A DNA stretch of 64,000 nt from CAVSRC01 sp963781775 (GTDB taxonomy: Bacteria; Pseudomonadota; Alphaproteobacteria; Rhizobiales; Kaistiaceae): the NCBI GenBank assembly GCA_963781775.1, contig CAWAHE010000019.1, positions 124,001 through 188,000 on the forward strand, read 5' to 3'. A program made the position numbers and the translations under genes. The notes below the pieces were generated by a model. The model saw only the letters and a list, made by a program, of their open reading frames with translations, was not told the origin of the DNA and made no database searches. How positions within the stretch are numbered: the stretch's first letter is position 1; the number at the start of each line of letters is the position of its first letter. Positions 33,862 to 43,220 of the stretch are shown here, in pieces.

Positions 33862-36800
33862 CTGAGCAGGCTCTACCTGATTATCGGGGGCGCTCTTGTC
33901 GTCGCGCTGTTTGCCGCGCTGATCGTGCCGTGGTTCGTCAACTGGAACGACTACCGCGGCAACTTCGAGGCCGAGGCGAGCCGGATTCTCGGCCACAGGG
34001 TGCATGTCTCGGGTTCGGCGCACGCGACCATTTTCCCGTCGCCATCGCTGACATTTACCGGCGTCGAGGTCGCCGACGACAGTGGCGCGACGATCATGAC
34101 CGTCGAGAAATTCGACGTCGTGATCGAGCTGATGCCGCTGCTTCAGGGCGAGATCCGGGTCGTTTCGATGACCCTGGAAAAGCCGGACATTAACGTCGCC
34201 ATCGACGCGTCCGGCAAGGCCGCCTGGCTCAATCGCGCCAAGGCTCCCGAGCCACTCGATCCGGACAAGATCGCCCTCGACAGCGTGTCGATCAAGGACG
34301 GTTCGCTGCACTACGAGGATGCGCGCACCGGGGTCGCGATGGCTTTCTCCGGCATCTCCGCGGACATTTCGGCGCGTTCGCTCTCGGGGCCGTGGCATGT
34401 CGACGGCTTCTACCTCGACAACGGCAATCAGGTGGAATTCCGTGCCTCGACGGGGCGTGTGCTCGACGACGGCACGATCCGGGTGAAGGCCGACTTCGGC
34501 CCTGCGCGCTGGCCCGTGACGGTCGGCGTCGACGGCCCAGTCGGTATCGATCCGGTCGACGGATTGACCTATCGCGGCACCTACGTGCTCAACGAGGTCG
34601 TCGCCGGCGACGCCGGCAGCGGCGGCTGGCGCAGCCAGGGCGCCTTCGCGCTCACCGGCAGCCGGCTCGAAATCTCCAAGGCGGTTTTGTCGAACGGTCC
34701 GGTCGAGCGGGCGTTCAGCGTTGCCGGTGCGCTCTCGGTCAATTTCGGCCTGTCACCGTCGTTTTCCGCGACCGCCGAGGCGCGCCAGATCGATCTCGAC
34801 CGGTCGCTCGGCAAGGGTCCGTCGGAGCCGGTCGACGTGTCCGTCGCGGCGGACAACCTGGTCGACACGCTCAGCCATCTGCCGGTGCCGGCGATGCCCG
34901 GCACGATCAAGTTCAACGTACCGGCGATCGTGGTCGGTGGACGCGTGATCGAAGGCGTTGCCTTCACGGCCGAACCGGCCCGCGGCGGCTGGCAGATCGA
35001 CAACCTGACCGCAGGGCTGCCCGGACAGGCGCGGCTGGATGCCAGCGGCGTGCTTTCGACCGAGGCGAAGTTCGGTTTCGTCGGGCAGGCGCATCTGGCC
35101 GTCAATCAGCCTGCGACCTTCGCCACCTGGTGGCGGGGGAGCGAGCAGGAAGGCTCCGGGCGACTGCTCGCGCCCTTCGATCTTTCCGGTCACGCCGACA
35201 TTGCGCTCGGACGGGTCGCCGTCGATCACGTCAACGCCCGCATCGGCGATGCCACCATCACCGGCAGCTTCGCCTGGGGTGACACGCGCGGCGGGGGCCA
35301 GCGCGAACTCGGCACCGACCTCAAGGCCGACCGCATCGATTTCGTACAATTGCGGGCGCTCACCGAAATTCTCGCGGGCCACAACCTGTCCGGCACGACC
35401 GCGCTCGCCGACAAATATGCGATCCGGGTGTCGGCCGGATCGTTCGACTTCGGCGATCTCCAGTTGCGCGATGTCGCCATCGACGCCGCCTATTCCGACG
35501 ACGTGCTGACCGTGGTCAAGCTTGCTATCGGCGATGTCGGCGGGGCCAGTTTCCGGGTCAACAGCGGGCGCATCCAGTCGTTGACATCGAGCCCGCGCGG
35601 TCATCTCGACGCGACCCTCGACGCGCCGAAGCTCGACGGATTGACGCGCATCGCCGAACGTTTCTTGCCCGACAGCGGATTTGCGCGCTGGTTGCGTGCA
35701 GCATCGCCGGCGCTTGGCGAAGCGGTTGTCACGGCCAAGATCTCGGCGCCGCCCGCCAACGCCACGAGCGGCTTTGCCTTCACCGTCGAGAACGGCGTCG
35801 CCGCTTCGACCACATTCAATCTGTCGCTGAAATCGAGCGGCGGCCTTGGCGACTGGCGCAGCAAGCCGGCGCAACTCGCCGCGACGCTCGATTCACCCGA
35901 TAGCGCCGGACTTGCCCGGCAGCTCGGCATGACGGCCGTGCCGCTCGCCAGCGACAACGGCGCCCATGTCGAGGTGCACGGCGATGGCGTGCCGGCTGAT
36001 GGCCTCGAGACGGTGATTGTGACGGACTTCGCGGGGCTGGTCGCCAATCTGTCGGGCAAGCTCGCCGTCGCCGACGACCTCAGCCCGTCGTTTACCGGCA
36101 AGGTGGGGCTCAGTTCGGCGAACATCGACCCGATCATCGCCATGGCCGGCCTCGGCATACCGGGCGCCGCCATCGGCACGGCGCTCGAACTCGACGGCCA
36201 GCTTGTCGCCTCCGCCAACGCCATCACGCTCGACTGGAAGAGCGGCAAGGTGGGGACCGCGATCGCGGGCGGCAAGGTGACGCTCGGATCGGACGGCGCG
36301 CGCGGATGGCGCATCGGCGGCAACATCGTCGCTGATGACGTCGACCTCGGCTGGCTTGCCTCGCTCGGCCTCGGCTTCGCGCCGATGCCGACCGGCGACC
36401 CGGCGACGCCGTGGTCGCGGACGCCATTCATCTCGCCGGTCTACGGTCAGGTCAGCGGCACGCTGGACGTGGCGGCGGATCGTCTTGACGTTGGCGATCT
36501 CGGTCTAACCGGCACGAAGTTCGCAATTGCATTGCAGCCGCAGCGTATCGACCTCGACCTGACGGCCGGCCATATCGCCGGTGGGGCCGTGACCGGCGGG
36601 ATGTCGATCCACAATGTCGGCGGCAACGCCAATCTCTCCGGCCGCTTCGACTTGAAGGGCGCTGCACTGGAGTCCTTCGTTTGGCAGCGTGACGGGCGTT
36701 CGGTGGCGACTGGCGGGCTTGACCTGTCGGCCAATTTCGAGGCCACGGGACGCTCGCCGGCCGGCCTGGTTTCGACCATGACCGGTGGCGGCGTCATCGC

Positions 36801-39255
36801 CGTGCATGACGGCACGGCGCGTTACGTCAACCCGAACGCGGTCCGCCAATTGGTACGCGCCTCTGACCTTGGCCAGCAATACAGCGAGGACGCACTGAAG
36901 ATCAGTTTCGGCGAGCGGATCGACGCCGACGATTTGTCGTTCGGCGAGACCAGCGGCGCGTTCGCCATCGTCGCCGGAGCCGTGCGGTTGAAGAACCTCG
37001 CCGTCAAGACCGATGGCCTTGCCGCCACCGGCAACGCGGTTGTCGATTTCAACACGATGACGCTCGACAGCGACTGGAGCCTGACCTTCGATCCGGTCGA
37101 CAACAAGGTTGAGGGCGTCGAGCCGAAGGCCGGCATCGTGTTCCGCGGCCCCCTGACGAGTCCGAGCCGCACACTCGATGTGCTGCCATTCGCCGCCTAT
37201 CTCAACGAACGCGAGGCGGCGCGGATGAACGAGATCATCGCGCTCGACCTGGCGACGCGGGCCGAGAAGGAGCGTCTTGCCCGCTTTGCCCGCAGACTTG
37301 CCGAGGATGCGGACCGGCGCGCCGAGGAGGCCCGGCTCGCGGCCGAGGCCGAGTCGCAACGGCACGAGGCGGAGGTCGCGAAAGCCGTGGCGCTGGAGAC
37401 GCTCCACGTCAACCGCGAGGTCGGGGTCGAACAGATTCAGGTCGCGGCGCTGATGGCGCTGGCCGACCGCCTGGCGGCTGAGCAGAAGGCTGCCGAGGCG
37501 TCCGCGGCGCAGGCCGCCGGTGCGGCCAAGGCAGCTCGCGCCAAGGCCGATGCGGCCGAGAAGGCGCTCGCTGCCGCGGTGGCGGCCGACCAGACCGCGG
37601 CCGCGGCGGCGGATGCGACCGCGAGCGAGCTGGTGGCCGCGCAAAGTGCCGCGGATGCCGCTTCGGCCGATGCCGCGACCCTCGGCGCCGATGCTGACGC
37701 GGCGCGTCAGGCCCTTGCAGCGGCGGCAACAGCCGAGGCTGCCGCGAAGGCGGCCGCGGCCACTGCCGCCAAGGATAAGGCGGACGCGGAGGCTGCGTTG
37801 AAAGCCGCCAGTACGCGCGCGGCGACGGCGGCGAATGCCGCCACAAAAGCGGAGGCCGCCGCCAGTGTAGCTGCCGCCGACAAGGCGAATGCCGATAAGG
37901 CGCTTGCCGATGCCGTCGCGGCGCGGGAAGCAGCGCGGACAGCGTTGGCTGCCGCCGAAGCCGCAGTCGCGGCGGCGCAGGCGGAATCCACGGACGCTGC
38001 TTCGAGCGACACAACGCTGGGCAATGCGGTCGCACGTGAGCAACAGGCGAAGGATCAAGCCGATGCCGCGGCGGATGCGGCAAAGACCAATCTCGATGCA
38101 GCGATGTCCGACCTCGAGTCCGCGCGTGCGGCGCGGGATGCGGCGAATGCGAAGGTGGCGTCAGCGAAGACGGAAGCTGACGCTGCAGCAGCAAGAGCCA
38201 AGGCCGCCGCCGACCTTGCTGCGAACGCGGGGGCCGATGCAGACGCAGCCAAACAGGCGCAAGATCTTGCGGACAGGTTTGCGGGGCAGGCGGCGACCAG
38301 GAAGGCGGCCGTGGACGAAGCTGCCGCGGGGGCTGCCGAGGCGCAGGCCATGTTTGATCAGGTTGAGGGCGCTGCAAAGGCCGCTGCCGACAAGGCTGCG
38401 TCGGCGGCAGACGTCGCGACGGCCGCGGCAACGGCGCTCGATGCCGCAGTCGCGAAAGCAGATAAGGCCGCAAACGCGCGGTCGGCCGCCGTCAGCGACC
38501 TGTCGCGGGCCGTTGCCGCCCGCGACAGCGCAGCGGCGGCCTTGACCGAAAAGCAGGCTGCGGCAGACGCCGCGGCCAGCGCGGCCGAGAGCGCCACCGC
38601 CGGCGTCGCAAAGACGGCCGACGCGGCGAAAGCGGCCCGTGCCGCCGCGAATTCGGCACTGGCCGACAAGGCAGTTGCCGAACAGAAGGCGGCCGAGCTT
38701 GCGACTGCTGCGACCAGTGCGGCCGGCACACTACAGGCAGCGACTGCCGACCGAGTTGCCGCCGACGCGACCGCCAGGGCCGCAGTCGCAAAGTCGAGCT
38801 CTGCCGCTTCGGCTTCGACCGCCGCGTCTCGCGGGCTTGCCGCGAAGAAAAATGCAAACGACGCGGCACAGGCTGCGGCAGCAGCGGCTCGTGCGGCGAA
38901 ACTGATGGCCGAGGCGAGTGCCGCCGACGCCCGCACAATGGCGAACGCGGCGGAGGTCAACGCCCAGTCGGCGGCGGCCAATGCGGAGGCCGCGGCTGCT
39001 GCTGCCGCGTCAGCCCGGCAGACCGCCGAGCGTGCCGCCGCAGCCGCGGTTCCGAGTGGCGCCGTGGAAGTGTCGGCTCCGCCTCCGCCGGTGCGGCAGG
39101 GGGCCACGATTGCGCCGGTGAATGCGGCCGCGGTTGCGGCCGAGCCGGTTGTTGTCACGCCGCAGCCGGCACCACGTCCTCGCCGCACACCGTTGTCGAT
39201 CGTGCCGGACGTCCAGCCGGCCAATCGCCCATTGTCGATCGTGCCGCGGCAATAG
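33862..39255 (+). CDS. Giant AsmA-family protein with Ala-rich coiled-coil extension
   Basis: About 1797 residues. The N-terminal membrane helix (SRLYLIIGGALVVALFAAL) and the AsmA domain (VPWFVNWNDYRGNFEAEASRILGH) are standard for AsmA-like proteins, which bridge inner and outer membrane and carry lipids. The canonical AsmA part ends near residue 1110. It is followed by about 600 residues of Ala/Lys/Asp/Glu-rich sequence with few Gly or Pro, a long predicted coiled coil, then a Pro-rich tail with a repeated PLSIVP motif. The first ATG/GTG start in frame (GTG 33925) would delete the membrane helix. The best ribosome site, CGGAGG at 33851-33856, points to CTG 33862 as the start. Neighbours: oxidase upstream, RHH gene convergent. 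Confidence 0.8.
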   Translation: MSRLYLIIGGALVVALFAALIVPWFVNWNDYRGNFEAEASRILGHRVHVSGSAHATIFPSPSLTFTGVEVADDSGATIMTVEKFDVVIELMPLLQGEIRVVSMTLEKPDINVAIDASGKAAWLNRAKAPEPLDPDKIALDSVSIKDGSLHYEDARTGVAMAFSGISADISARSLSGPWHVDGFYLDNGNQVEFRASTGRVLDDGTIRVKADFGPARWPVTVGVDGPVGIDPVDGLTYRGTYVLNEVVAGDAGSGGWRSQGAFALTGSRLEISKAVLSNGPVERAFSVAGALSVNFGLSPSFSATAEARQIDLDRSLGKGPSEPVDVSVAADNLVDTLSHLPVPAMPGTIKFNVPAIVVGGRVIEGVAFTAEPARGGWQIDNLTAGLPGQARLDASGVLSTEAKFGFVGQAHLAVNQPATFATWWRGSEQEGSGRLLAPFDLSGHADIALGRVAVDHVNARIGDATITGSFAWGDTRGGGQRELGTDLKADRIDFVQLRALTEILAGHNLSGTTALADKYAIRVSAGSFDFGDLQLRDVAIDAAYSDDVLTVVKLAIGDVGGASFRVNSGRIQSLTSSPRGHLDATLDAPKLDGLTRIAERFLPDSGFARWLRAASPALGEAVVTAKISAPPANATSGFAFTVENGVAASTTFNLSLKSSGGLGDWRSKPAQLAATLDSPDSAGLARQLGMTAVPLASDNGAHVEVHGDGVPADGLETVIVTDFAGLVANLSGKLAVADDLSPSFTGKVGLSSANIDPIIAMAGLGIPGAAIGTALELDGQLVASANAITLDWKSGKVGTAIAGGKVTLGSDGARGWRIGGNIVADDVDLGWLASLGLGFAPMPTGDPATPWSRTPFISPVYGQVSGTLDVAADRLDVGDLGLTGTKFAIALQPQRIDLDLTAGHIAGGAVTGGMSIHNVGGNANLSGRFDLKGAALESFVWQRDGRSVATGGLDLSANFEATGRSPAGLVSTMTGGGVIAVHDGTARYVNPNAVRQLVRASDLGQQYSEDALKISFGERIDADDLSFGETSGAFAIVAGAVRLKNLAVKTDGLAATGNAVVDFNTMTLDSDWSLTFDPVDNKVEGVEPKAGIVFRGPLTSPSRTLDVLPFAAYLNEREAARMNEIIALDLATRAEKERLARFARRLAEDADRRAEEARLAAEAESQRHEAEVAKAVALETLHVNREVGVEQIQVAALMALADRLAAEQKAAEASAAQAAGAAKAARAKADAAEKALAAAVAADQTAAAAADATASELVAAQSAADAASADAATLGADADAARQALAAAATAEAAAKAAAATAAKDKADAEAALKAASTRAATAANAATKAEAAASVAAADKANADKALADAVAAREAARTALAAAEAAVAAAQAESTDAASSDTTLGNAVAREQQAKDQADAAADAAKTNLDAAMSDLESARAARDAANAKVASAKTEADAAAARAKAAADLAANAGADADAAKQAQDLADRFAGQAATRKAAVDEAAAGAAEAQAMFDQVEGAAKAAADKAASAADVATAAATALDAAVAKADKAANARSAAVSDLSRAVAARDSAAAALTEKQAAADAAASAAESATAGVAKTADAAKAARAAANSALADKAVAEQKAAELATAATSAAGTLQAATADRVAADATARAAVAKSSSAASASTAASRGLAAKKNANDAAQAAAAAARAAKLMAEASAADARTMANAAEVNAQSAAANAEAAAAAAASARQTAERAAAAAVPSGAVEVSAPPPPVRQGATIAPVNAAAVAAEPVVVTPQPAPRPRRTPLSIVPDVQPANRPLSIVPRQ

Positions 39256-39257
39256 GC

Positions 39258-39479
39258 TCAGGCGCGGCCGGCACGCTGGCGATACCAGCGCAGCGCGAAG
39301 AGGCGGATGGCGGCCGAGAGGTTGGTGTCCTCGGGCCGGTCGCGATCGATCCCGGCGACAACGGCAGCGACGCTCACCTGTTTTGCGGCGGCAATCTCGG
39401 ATATCGCCTGCCAGAACGGTTCCTCGACCGAGATGCTGGTGCGATGGCCGGCGATGGTGATGGAGCGCTTGCTCACCAA
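39258..39479 (-). CDS. Ribbon-helix-helix domain protein
   Basis: 73 residues. SITIAGHRTSISVEEPFWQAISEIAAAKQVSVAAVV has the beta strand and two helices of the RHH_4-type DNA-binding fold, with the common ALRWYRQR tail. It lies last in the fumC-DUF4169-RHH minus-strand group (7-nt gap). Target unknown. Confidence 0.82.
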   Translation of the reverse strand: MVSKRSITIAGHRTSISVEEPFWQAISEIAAAKQVSVAAVVAGIDRDRPEDTNLSAAIRLFALRWYRQRAGRA

Positions 39480-39486
39480 TCTTGTC

Positions 39487-39675
39487 TCAGTCCTTGTCGG
39501 GATCGAGACGATGTTCGGCGACGTGGCGCTTCGCGCGTTCGCGTTCGGCGGCTTCTTTCTTCTTTTCGGCGGCCGTGCGCCCGTGCAGGCGGCGGTTCTG
39601 GTCGGCCTCGCGGTCGCGAGCGCTGCGCGCCTTTTCCTTGCGCGCCTTCCGTAAGTTGACGATCTCGGCGGTCAT
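39487..39675 (-). CDS. DUF4169 family small protein
   Basis: 62 residues, nearly all charged: AEIVNLRKARKEKARSARDREADQNRRLHGRT followed by a Lys/Glu/Arg helix and ending HRLDPDKD. This is the DUF4169 pattern, a small alphaproteobacterial family of unknown function. It is 11 nt after fumC and 7 nt before the RHH gene, so all three are probably one transcript. Confidence 0.82.
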   Translation of the reverse strand: MTAEIVNLRKARKEKARSARDREADQNRRLHGRTAAEKKKEAAERERAKRHVAEHRLDPDKD

Positions 39676-39686
39676 GTCGCGAAATC

Positions 39687-41090
39687 CTATTTCGGGCCGA
39701 TCATGTCCTCCGGCCGCACGATCTGGTCGAATTCCTCGGCGGTGACGTGGCCGAGACGCACGGCCTCTTCCTTCAGCGTCGTTCCGTTCTTGTGGGCCGT
39801 CTTGGCGATCTCGGCGGCCTTGTCGTAGCCGATCGTCGGGGCCAGCGCGGTGACCAGCATCAGCGAGCGCTGCATCAGCGAGCGGATGTGCGCCTCGTTC
39901 GCCTTGATGCCGACAACGCAGCGGTCGGTGAAGCTCACTGCCGCGTCGGCGATCAAGCGCACCGACTGGAGGAAATTGTAGGCCATCACCGGGTTGTAGA
40001 CGTTGAGCTCGAAGTGGCCCTGGCTGCCGGCGAAGGTGATGGCGGCGTTGTTTCCGAACACCTGCACGCAAACCTGGGTGAGGGCCTCGGCCTGGGTCGG
40101 GTTGACCTTGCCGGGCATGATCGACGAGCCGGGCTCGTTCTCGGGCAGCGACAATTCGCCGAGGCCGGAACGGGGGCCCGAGCCGAGCAGGCGGATGTCA
40201 TTGGCGATCTTGAACAGCCCGGCCGCGGTCGCGGTGATGGCGCCGTGGGAAAAGACCATGGCGTCGTGGGCGGCCAGCGCCTCGAACTTGTTGGGCGCCG
40301 TGGTGAATTTCATGGCGGTCAGTGCGGCGATGCGGTCGGCGATGCGTTCGGCAAAACCGACCGGCGCGTTGAGGCCGGTGCCGACCGCGGTGCCGCCCTG
40401 AGCCAGCTGCATCAGGCCCGGCATGGTCGATTCGATGCGCGCGATGCCGTTCTCGACCTGCTGGGTGTAGCCGGAGAATTCCTGACCCAGTGTCAGCGGC
40501 GTGGCGTCCTGGGTGTGGGTGCGGCCGATCTTGATGATCTTGGCGAAGGCGTGCGCCTTGTCGTTCAGCGCGTTGCGCAGCTTCTGCAAGGCTGGCAGGA
40601 GGCGGTGGTTGATCTCCTCCGCGCAGGCGATGTGCATCGCGGTCGGATAGGTGTCGTTGGACGATTGGCTCATGTTGACGTGGTCGTTGGGATGGACCGG
40701 CGACTTCGAGCCCTTGACGCCGCCGAGGATCTCGATGGCGCGGTTGGAGATCACCTCATTGGCGTTCATGTTGGACTGCGTGCCCGAGCCGGTCTGCCAG
40801 ACGACCAGCGGGAAGTGGGCGTCGAGCTTGCCCTCGGCGACCTCCTGGGCGGCCTCGACAATCGCCGCACCGATCTTCCGGTCGAGCTTGCCGAGATCCA
40901 TGTTCACTTCCGCGGCTGCCCGCTTGATCAGACCGAGCGCGCGCACGATGGGCGCCGGCTGCTTTTCCCAGCCGATCGGGAAATTCTCGACCGAACGCTC
41001 CGACTGGGCGCCCCAGTAGCGGTCGGCGGGAACTTCGATCGCTCCGAAGGAGTCGGTCTCGGTGCGGGTGGACTTCTTGCGGTCGGACAT
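39687..41090 (-). CDS. fumC: Class II fumarate hydratase FumC
   Basis: TCA-cycle enzyme that interconverts fumarate and malate, acting as a homotetramer. 467 residues from ATG 41090. Signature regions: SSNDTYPTAMHIA, RTHTQDATPLTLGQEFSGY (active-site His) and the fumarase/aspartase loop GSSIMPGKVNPTQ with the catalytic Ser. N-terminus TETDSFGAIEVPADRYWGAQ is typical class II. Confidence 0.96.
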   Translation of the reverse strand: MSDRKKSTRTETDSFGAIEVPADRYWGAQSERSVENFPIGWEKQPAPIVRALGLIKRAAAEVNMDLGKLDRKIGAAIVEAAQEVAEGKLDAHFPLVVWQTGSGTQSNMNANEVISNRAIEILGGVKGSKSPVHPNDHVNMSQSSNDTYPTAMHIACAEEINHRLLPALQKLRNALNDKAHAFAKIIKIGRTHTQDATPLTLGQEFSGYTQQVENGIARIESTMPGLMQLAQGGTAVGTGLNAPVGFAERIADRIAALTAMKFTTAPNKFEALAAHDAMVFSHGAITATAAGLFKIANDIRLLGSGPRSGLGELSLPENEPGSSIMPGKVNPTQAEALTQVCVQVFGNNAAITFAGSQGHFELNVYNPVMAYNFLQSVRLIADAAVSFTDRCVVGIKANEAHIRSLMQRSLMLVTALAPTIGYDKAAEIAKTAHKNGTTLKEEAVRLGHVTAEEFDQIVRPEDMIGPK

Positions 41091-41208
41091 CGGCGCTGCT
41101 TCCGTTCGGTCTGGCGCGTGGGTTTTCCCACCGCCTCGGCCCCGGTGCAAGCAGCATTGCGGACGTTTGGGGGGCTGTCAGGCGGGCCGGACTAGGGCTA
41201 CCGCCGGC

Positions 41209-41763
41209 CTATTCGATATCCTGGGTCGAAGCCGCACGCTTTCTGCCCACGATCATTGCGCCAACGAGGTTCTCCCGGTGGCGGTAGCTGGCCAGACCGA
41301 CCCCAACGAGATGGGCGCCGACCAGGATGATCAGCCCGTGCGCGGACCAATTGTGCAGGTGCTGCATCCACAGCACGCCCCAGAAGGCGTCTGTCGTCAG
41401 CAGCCAACCCGTGAAGGCGGTGGCGCTCATTCCAAGCATCAGGGCAACGATCATCGCCCCGCCGGCCGGGTTGTGGCCGATGTGGCGCGCCTCGCTGCCG
41501 GTCGCGACCGCCCTGAGATAGCCAATGATGGTTCGTGGCGAGCGGATGAAATGCGCAAAGCGGGCATAGGGCGTGCCGACGAACCCCCAGACGAGGCGGA
41601 GCAGAATGAGACCGCCGGCTGCGTAACCCGCCCAGGCGTGAAGATCCTCCCAGGAGTTGGCACTGAACCATGCGATTGCAAAGCTCAGCACCAGACTCCA
41701 GTGGAAGACGCGCACCACCGGGTCCCAGACGCGGATCAACGTTGTCTGGCTGGTACCCGTCAT
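41209..41763 (-). CDS. Cytochrome b561-type membrane protein
   Basis: 184 residues with four membrane helices: FHWSLVLSFAIAWF, AGGLILLRLVWGFVG, MIVALMLGMSATAFTGWLL, GLIILVGAHLVGVGLA. Conserved His residues in VFHW, LHAW, QHLHNWSAHG and GAHL can bind two b haems, as in the bacterial cytochrome b561/Ni-hydrogenase b family. It sits directly after the PepSY gene (18-nt gap), a pairing seen in many Alphaproteobacteria. It would pass electrons in the inner membrane; partners are unknown. Confidence 0.88.
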   Translation of the reverse strand: MTGTSQTTLIRVWDPVVRVFHWSLVLSFAIAWFSANSWEDLHAWAGYAAGGLILLRLVWGFVGTPYARFAHFIRSPRTIIGYLRAVATGSEARHIGHNPAGGAMIVALMLGMSATAFTGWLLTTDAFWGVLWMQHLHNWSAHGLIILVGAHLVGVGLASYRHRENLVGAMIVGRKRAASTQDIE

Positions 41764-41781
41764 CTCGGGTGATACCGGCTC

Positions 41782-42057
41782 TTAGTTCTCGCCGGCTTCG
41801 GCGTTGTTGAGCTTCTGCAGGGTCTCGGCGTTGTAAGCGATGTTCATGCGCTTGCCGGTCTTGTCGGTCGCATAGACCTCGTAGCAGCCGTTCTCGACCT
41901 TGACCTGAACGACCTTCAGGCCGTCCGCCTGGAGCTGGGTCTCAAGCTTGGACTGCGGCTGCCAACTCGTCTTGGGGGCGGTGCTGCATCCGTTGGCCGC
42001 GAAGGCCGGGCTGGCGACGACGACCGCGACGGCAGTGAGCAGAAATGCCTGTTTCAT
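41782..42057 (-). CDS. Secreted PepSY-domain protein
   Basis: 91 residues with a clear Sec signal (MKQAFLLTAVAVVVASPAFAA) and a short PepSY-like domain (LETQLQADGLKVVQVKVENGCYEVYATDKTGKRMNI). Periplasmic. It precedes cytochrome b561 in the same direction; PepSY proteins are often paired with such haem proteins, where they may act as inhibitors or sensors. Function not established. Confidence 0.85.
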   Translation of the reverse strand: MKQAFLLTAVAVVVASPAFAANGCSTAPKTSWQPQSKLETQLQADGLKVVQVKVENGCYEVYATDKTGKRMNIAYNAETLQKLNNAEAGEN

Positions 42058-42233
42058 GAATGATCTCCGGAATGAAGTGACTGGGTCGCCGATGCCGGGA
42101 GGTGGCTGTCGTCGACATGCGCACGCAAGCTAGTCGGCGCGGCCTGACAGCCCGCTGACGAGGCTTGTCAGATTTGCGGTTGTGAGTGCGACGAGTTGTC
42201 CGGGGCGTGCGTACGGCCGTGGCCGCAGACCAG

Positions 42234-42767
42234 CTACTTCTTGCGGAATGCGTCGAGGCTGACGACCTGGGCGGCTGGCGCAGGCGTGTCGGCATCGTCG
42301 TCGTCCGCCGACTTGGCGGCTTTGGCCGCCTCCGCGTTTGGCGCGGGGATCGCAACCGGCGGAGTAGCCTCGACCGGCGTCTCGTCCTTGACGCCGGTCA
42401 GGACCTGCCGCTCGGTGACCTCGAAGCGCAGTTCGAACTGCACCGATGGATCGAGGAAGCCCTTGATGGCGGTGAAGGGCGCCAGCAGGCGCTCGGGAAC
42501 GCCGTTGAAAGACAGGCCGACTTCGAAGGCCTGCTCGGTCACAGACAGGTCCCAGTACTGGTGCTGGAGGACGATGGTGATCTCTTCCGGGTATTGAGCA
42601 AGCAGGCGGCTGGAGATGCGCACGCCCGGCGCCTGCGTGGCGATGTTGATGAAGAAGTGATGGTCGCCCGGCAATCCGGTGCGGGCGACCTCCGACAGGA
42701 CCTTGCGGATCACGCCGCGCAGTGCGTCCTGGGCGAGGATGTCGTAGCGGATCAGATCTTCAGCCAT
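42234..42767 (-). CDS. sspB: ClpXP adaptor SspB (alpha type)
   Basis: Binds the tmRNA tag on stalled proteins and delivers them to ClpXP. 177 residues from ATG 42767 (the frame opens at 42809). The tag-binding domain has the alpha-SspB pattern (DLIRYDILAQDALRGVIRKVLSEV, GDHHFFINIAT, PEEITIVLQHQYWDL) and a long acidic linker ends with a short tail QVVSLDAFRKK, which matches the ClpX-docking motif of the family. It lies immediately downstream of the ssrA gene on the same strand. Confidence 0.92.
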   Translation of the reverse strand: MAEDLIRYDILAQDALRGVIRKVLSEVARTGLPGDHHFFINIATQAPGVRISSRLLAQYPEEITIVLQHQYWDLSVTEQAFEVGLSFNGVPERLLAPFTAIKGFLDPSVQFELRFEVTERQVLTGVKDETPVEATPPVAIPAPNAEAAKAAKSADDDDADTPAPAAQVVSLDAFRKK

Positions 42768-42839
42768 GGCCTGCTGCGGTGACCCCCGATGCCAAATCGG
42801 GGCCGGCACTTTCTCCGGAGAGATCGGACGGCCCCGTGA

Positions 42840-43170
42840 ATTGAAGTGGAGGCTTCTGTTGCCAGGTGCCTCCGAACCCCGCCTTACGGTGCGACCCGCA
42901 AGGACTTGAATTGAGGTTGCATCACCGCATTACGCGGCGAGGCGAGCCTCGGCATAGTTGTCGTTGGCAACTATAAGTAGGCCCGATAACGGCGGTACCA
43001 TGCCGAGCAAAAGTCCACCCTTTACGCCCTCGTCGATCCTATTTCGCCCCCGCCGCAACCCGCCGCAATCTCGGGTCTGACGGGCTGTGGTGGAGGCGCC
43101 GGGTACTGCCCCCGGGTCCGCAGGGTTTATTACGATGGCCGTTTATTGCCATAGCCGGATTGCTCCGGCG
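42840..43170 (-). ncRNA. ssrA: tmRNA (ssrA), permuted two-piece form
   Basis: Read on the minus strand. The order is the alphaproteobacterial permuted one: acceptor piece first (GGACCCGGG...GGCGCCTCCACCA, CCA end at about 43088), an intervening segment of about 35 nt, then the coding piece starting GGGGGCGAAATAGGATCGAC at about 43051. The tag frame at 42968-42930 reads ANDNYAEARLAA then TAA. A 3' hairpin GGAGGC/GCCTCC follows. A TATATT -10-like box at 43177-43182 places the 5' end near 43170. Exact mature ends are estimates. It rescues stalled ribosomes; SspB next door recognises the tag. Confidence 0.93.
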
Positions 43171-43220
43171 CTCAGGAATATAGGGATTCGGAAGAGGCAA
43201 GGGAAGCGGTACCGCCGGTT

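Noticed and set aside
37409..39252. Several Ser/Arg/Pro-rich frames on both strands in the Ala-rich region
   Set aside because: By-products of repetitive GCC/GCG codons of the AsmA coiled coil in other frames.
42840..43170. First read as a possible riboswitch or 6S RNA
   Set aside because: The minus strand holds the tag ANDNYAEARLAA, the CCA acceptor end and the GGGGGCGA start of tmRNA, so it is ssrA.
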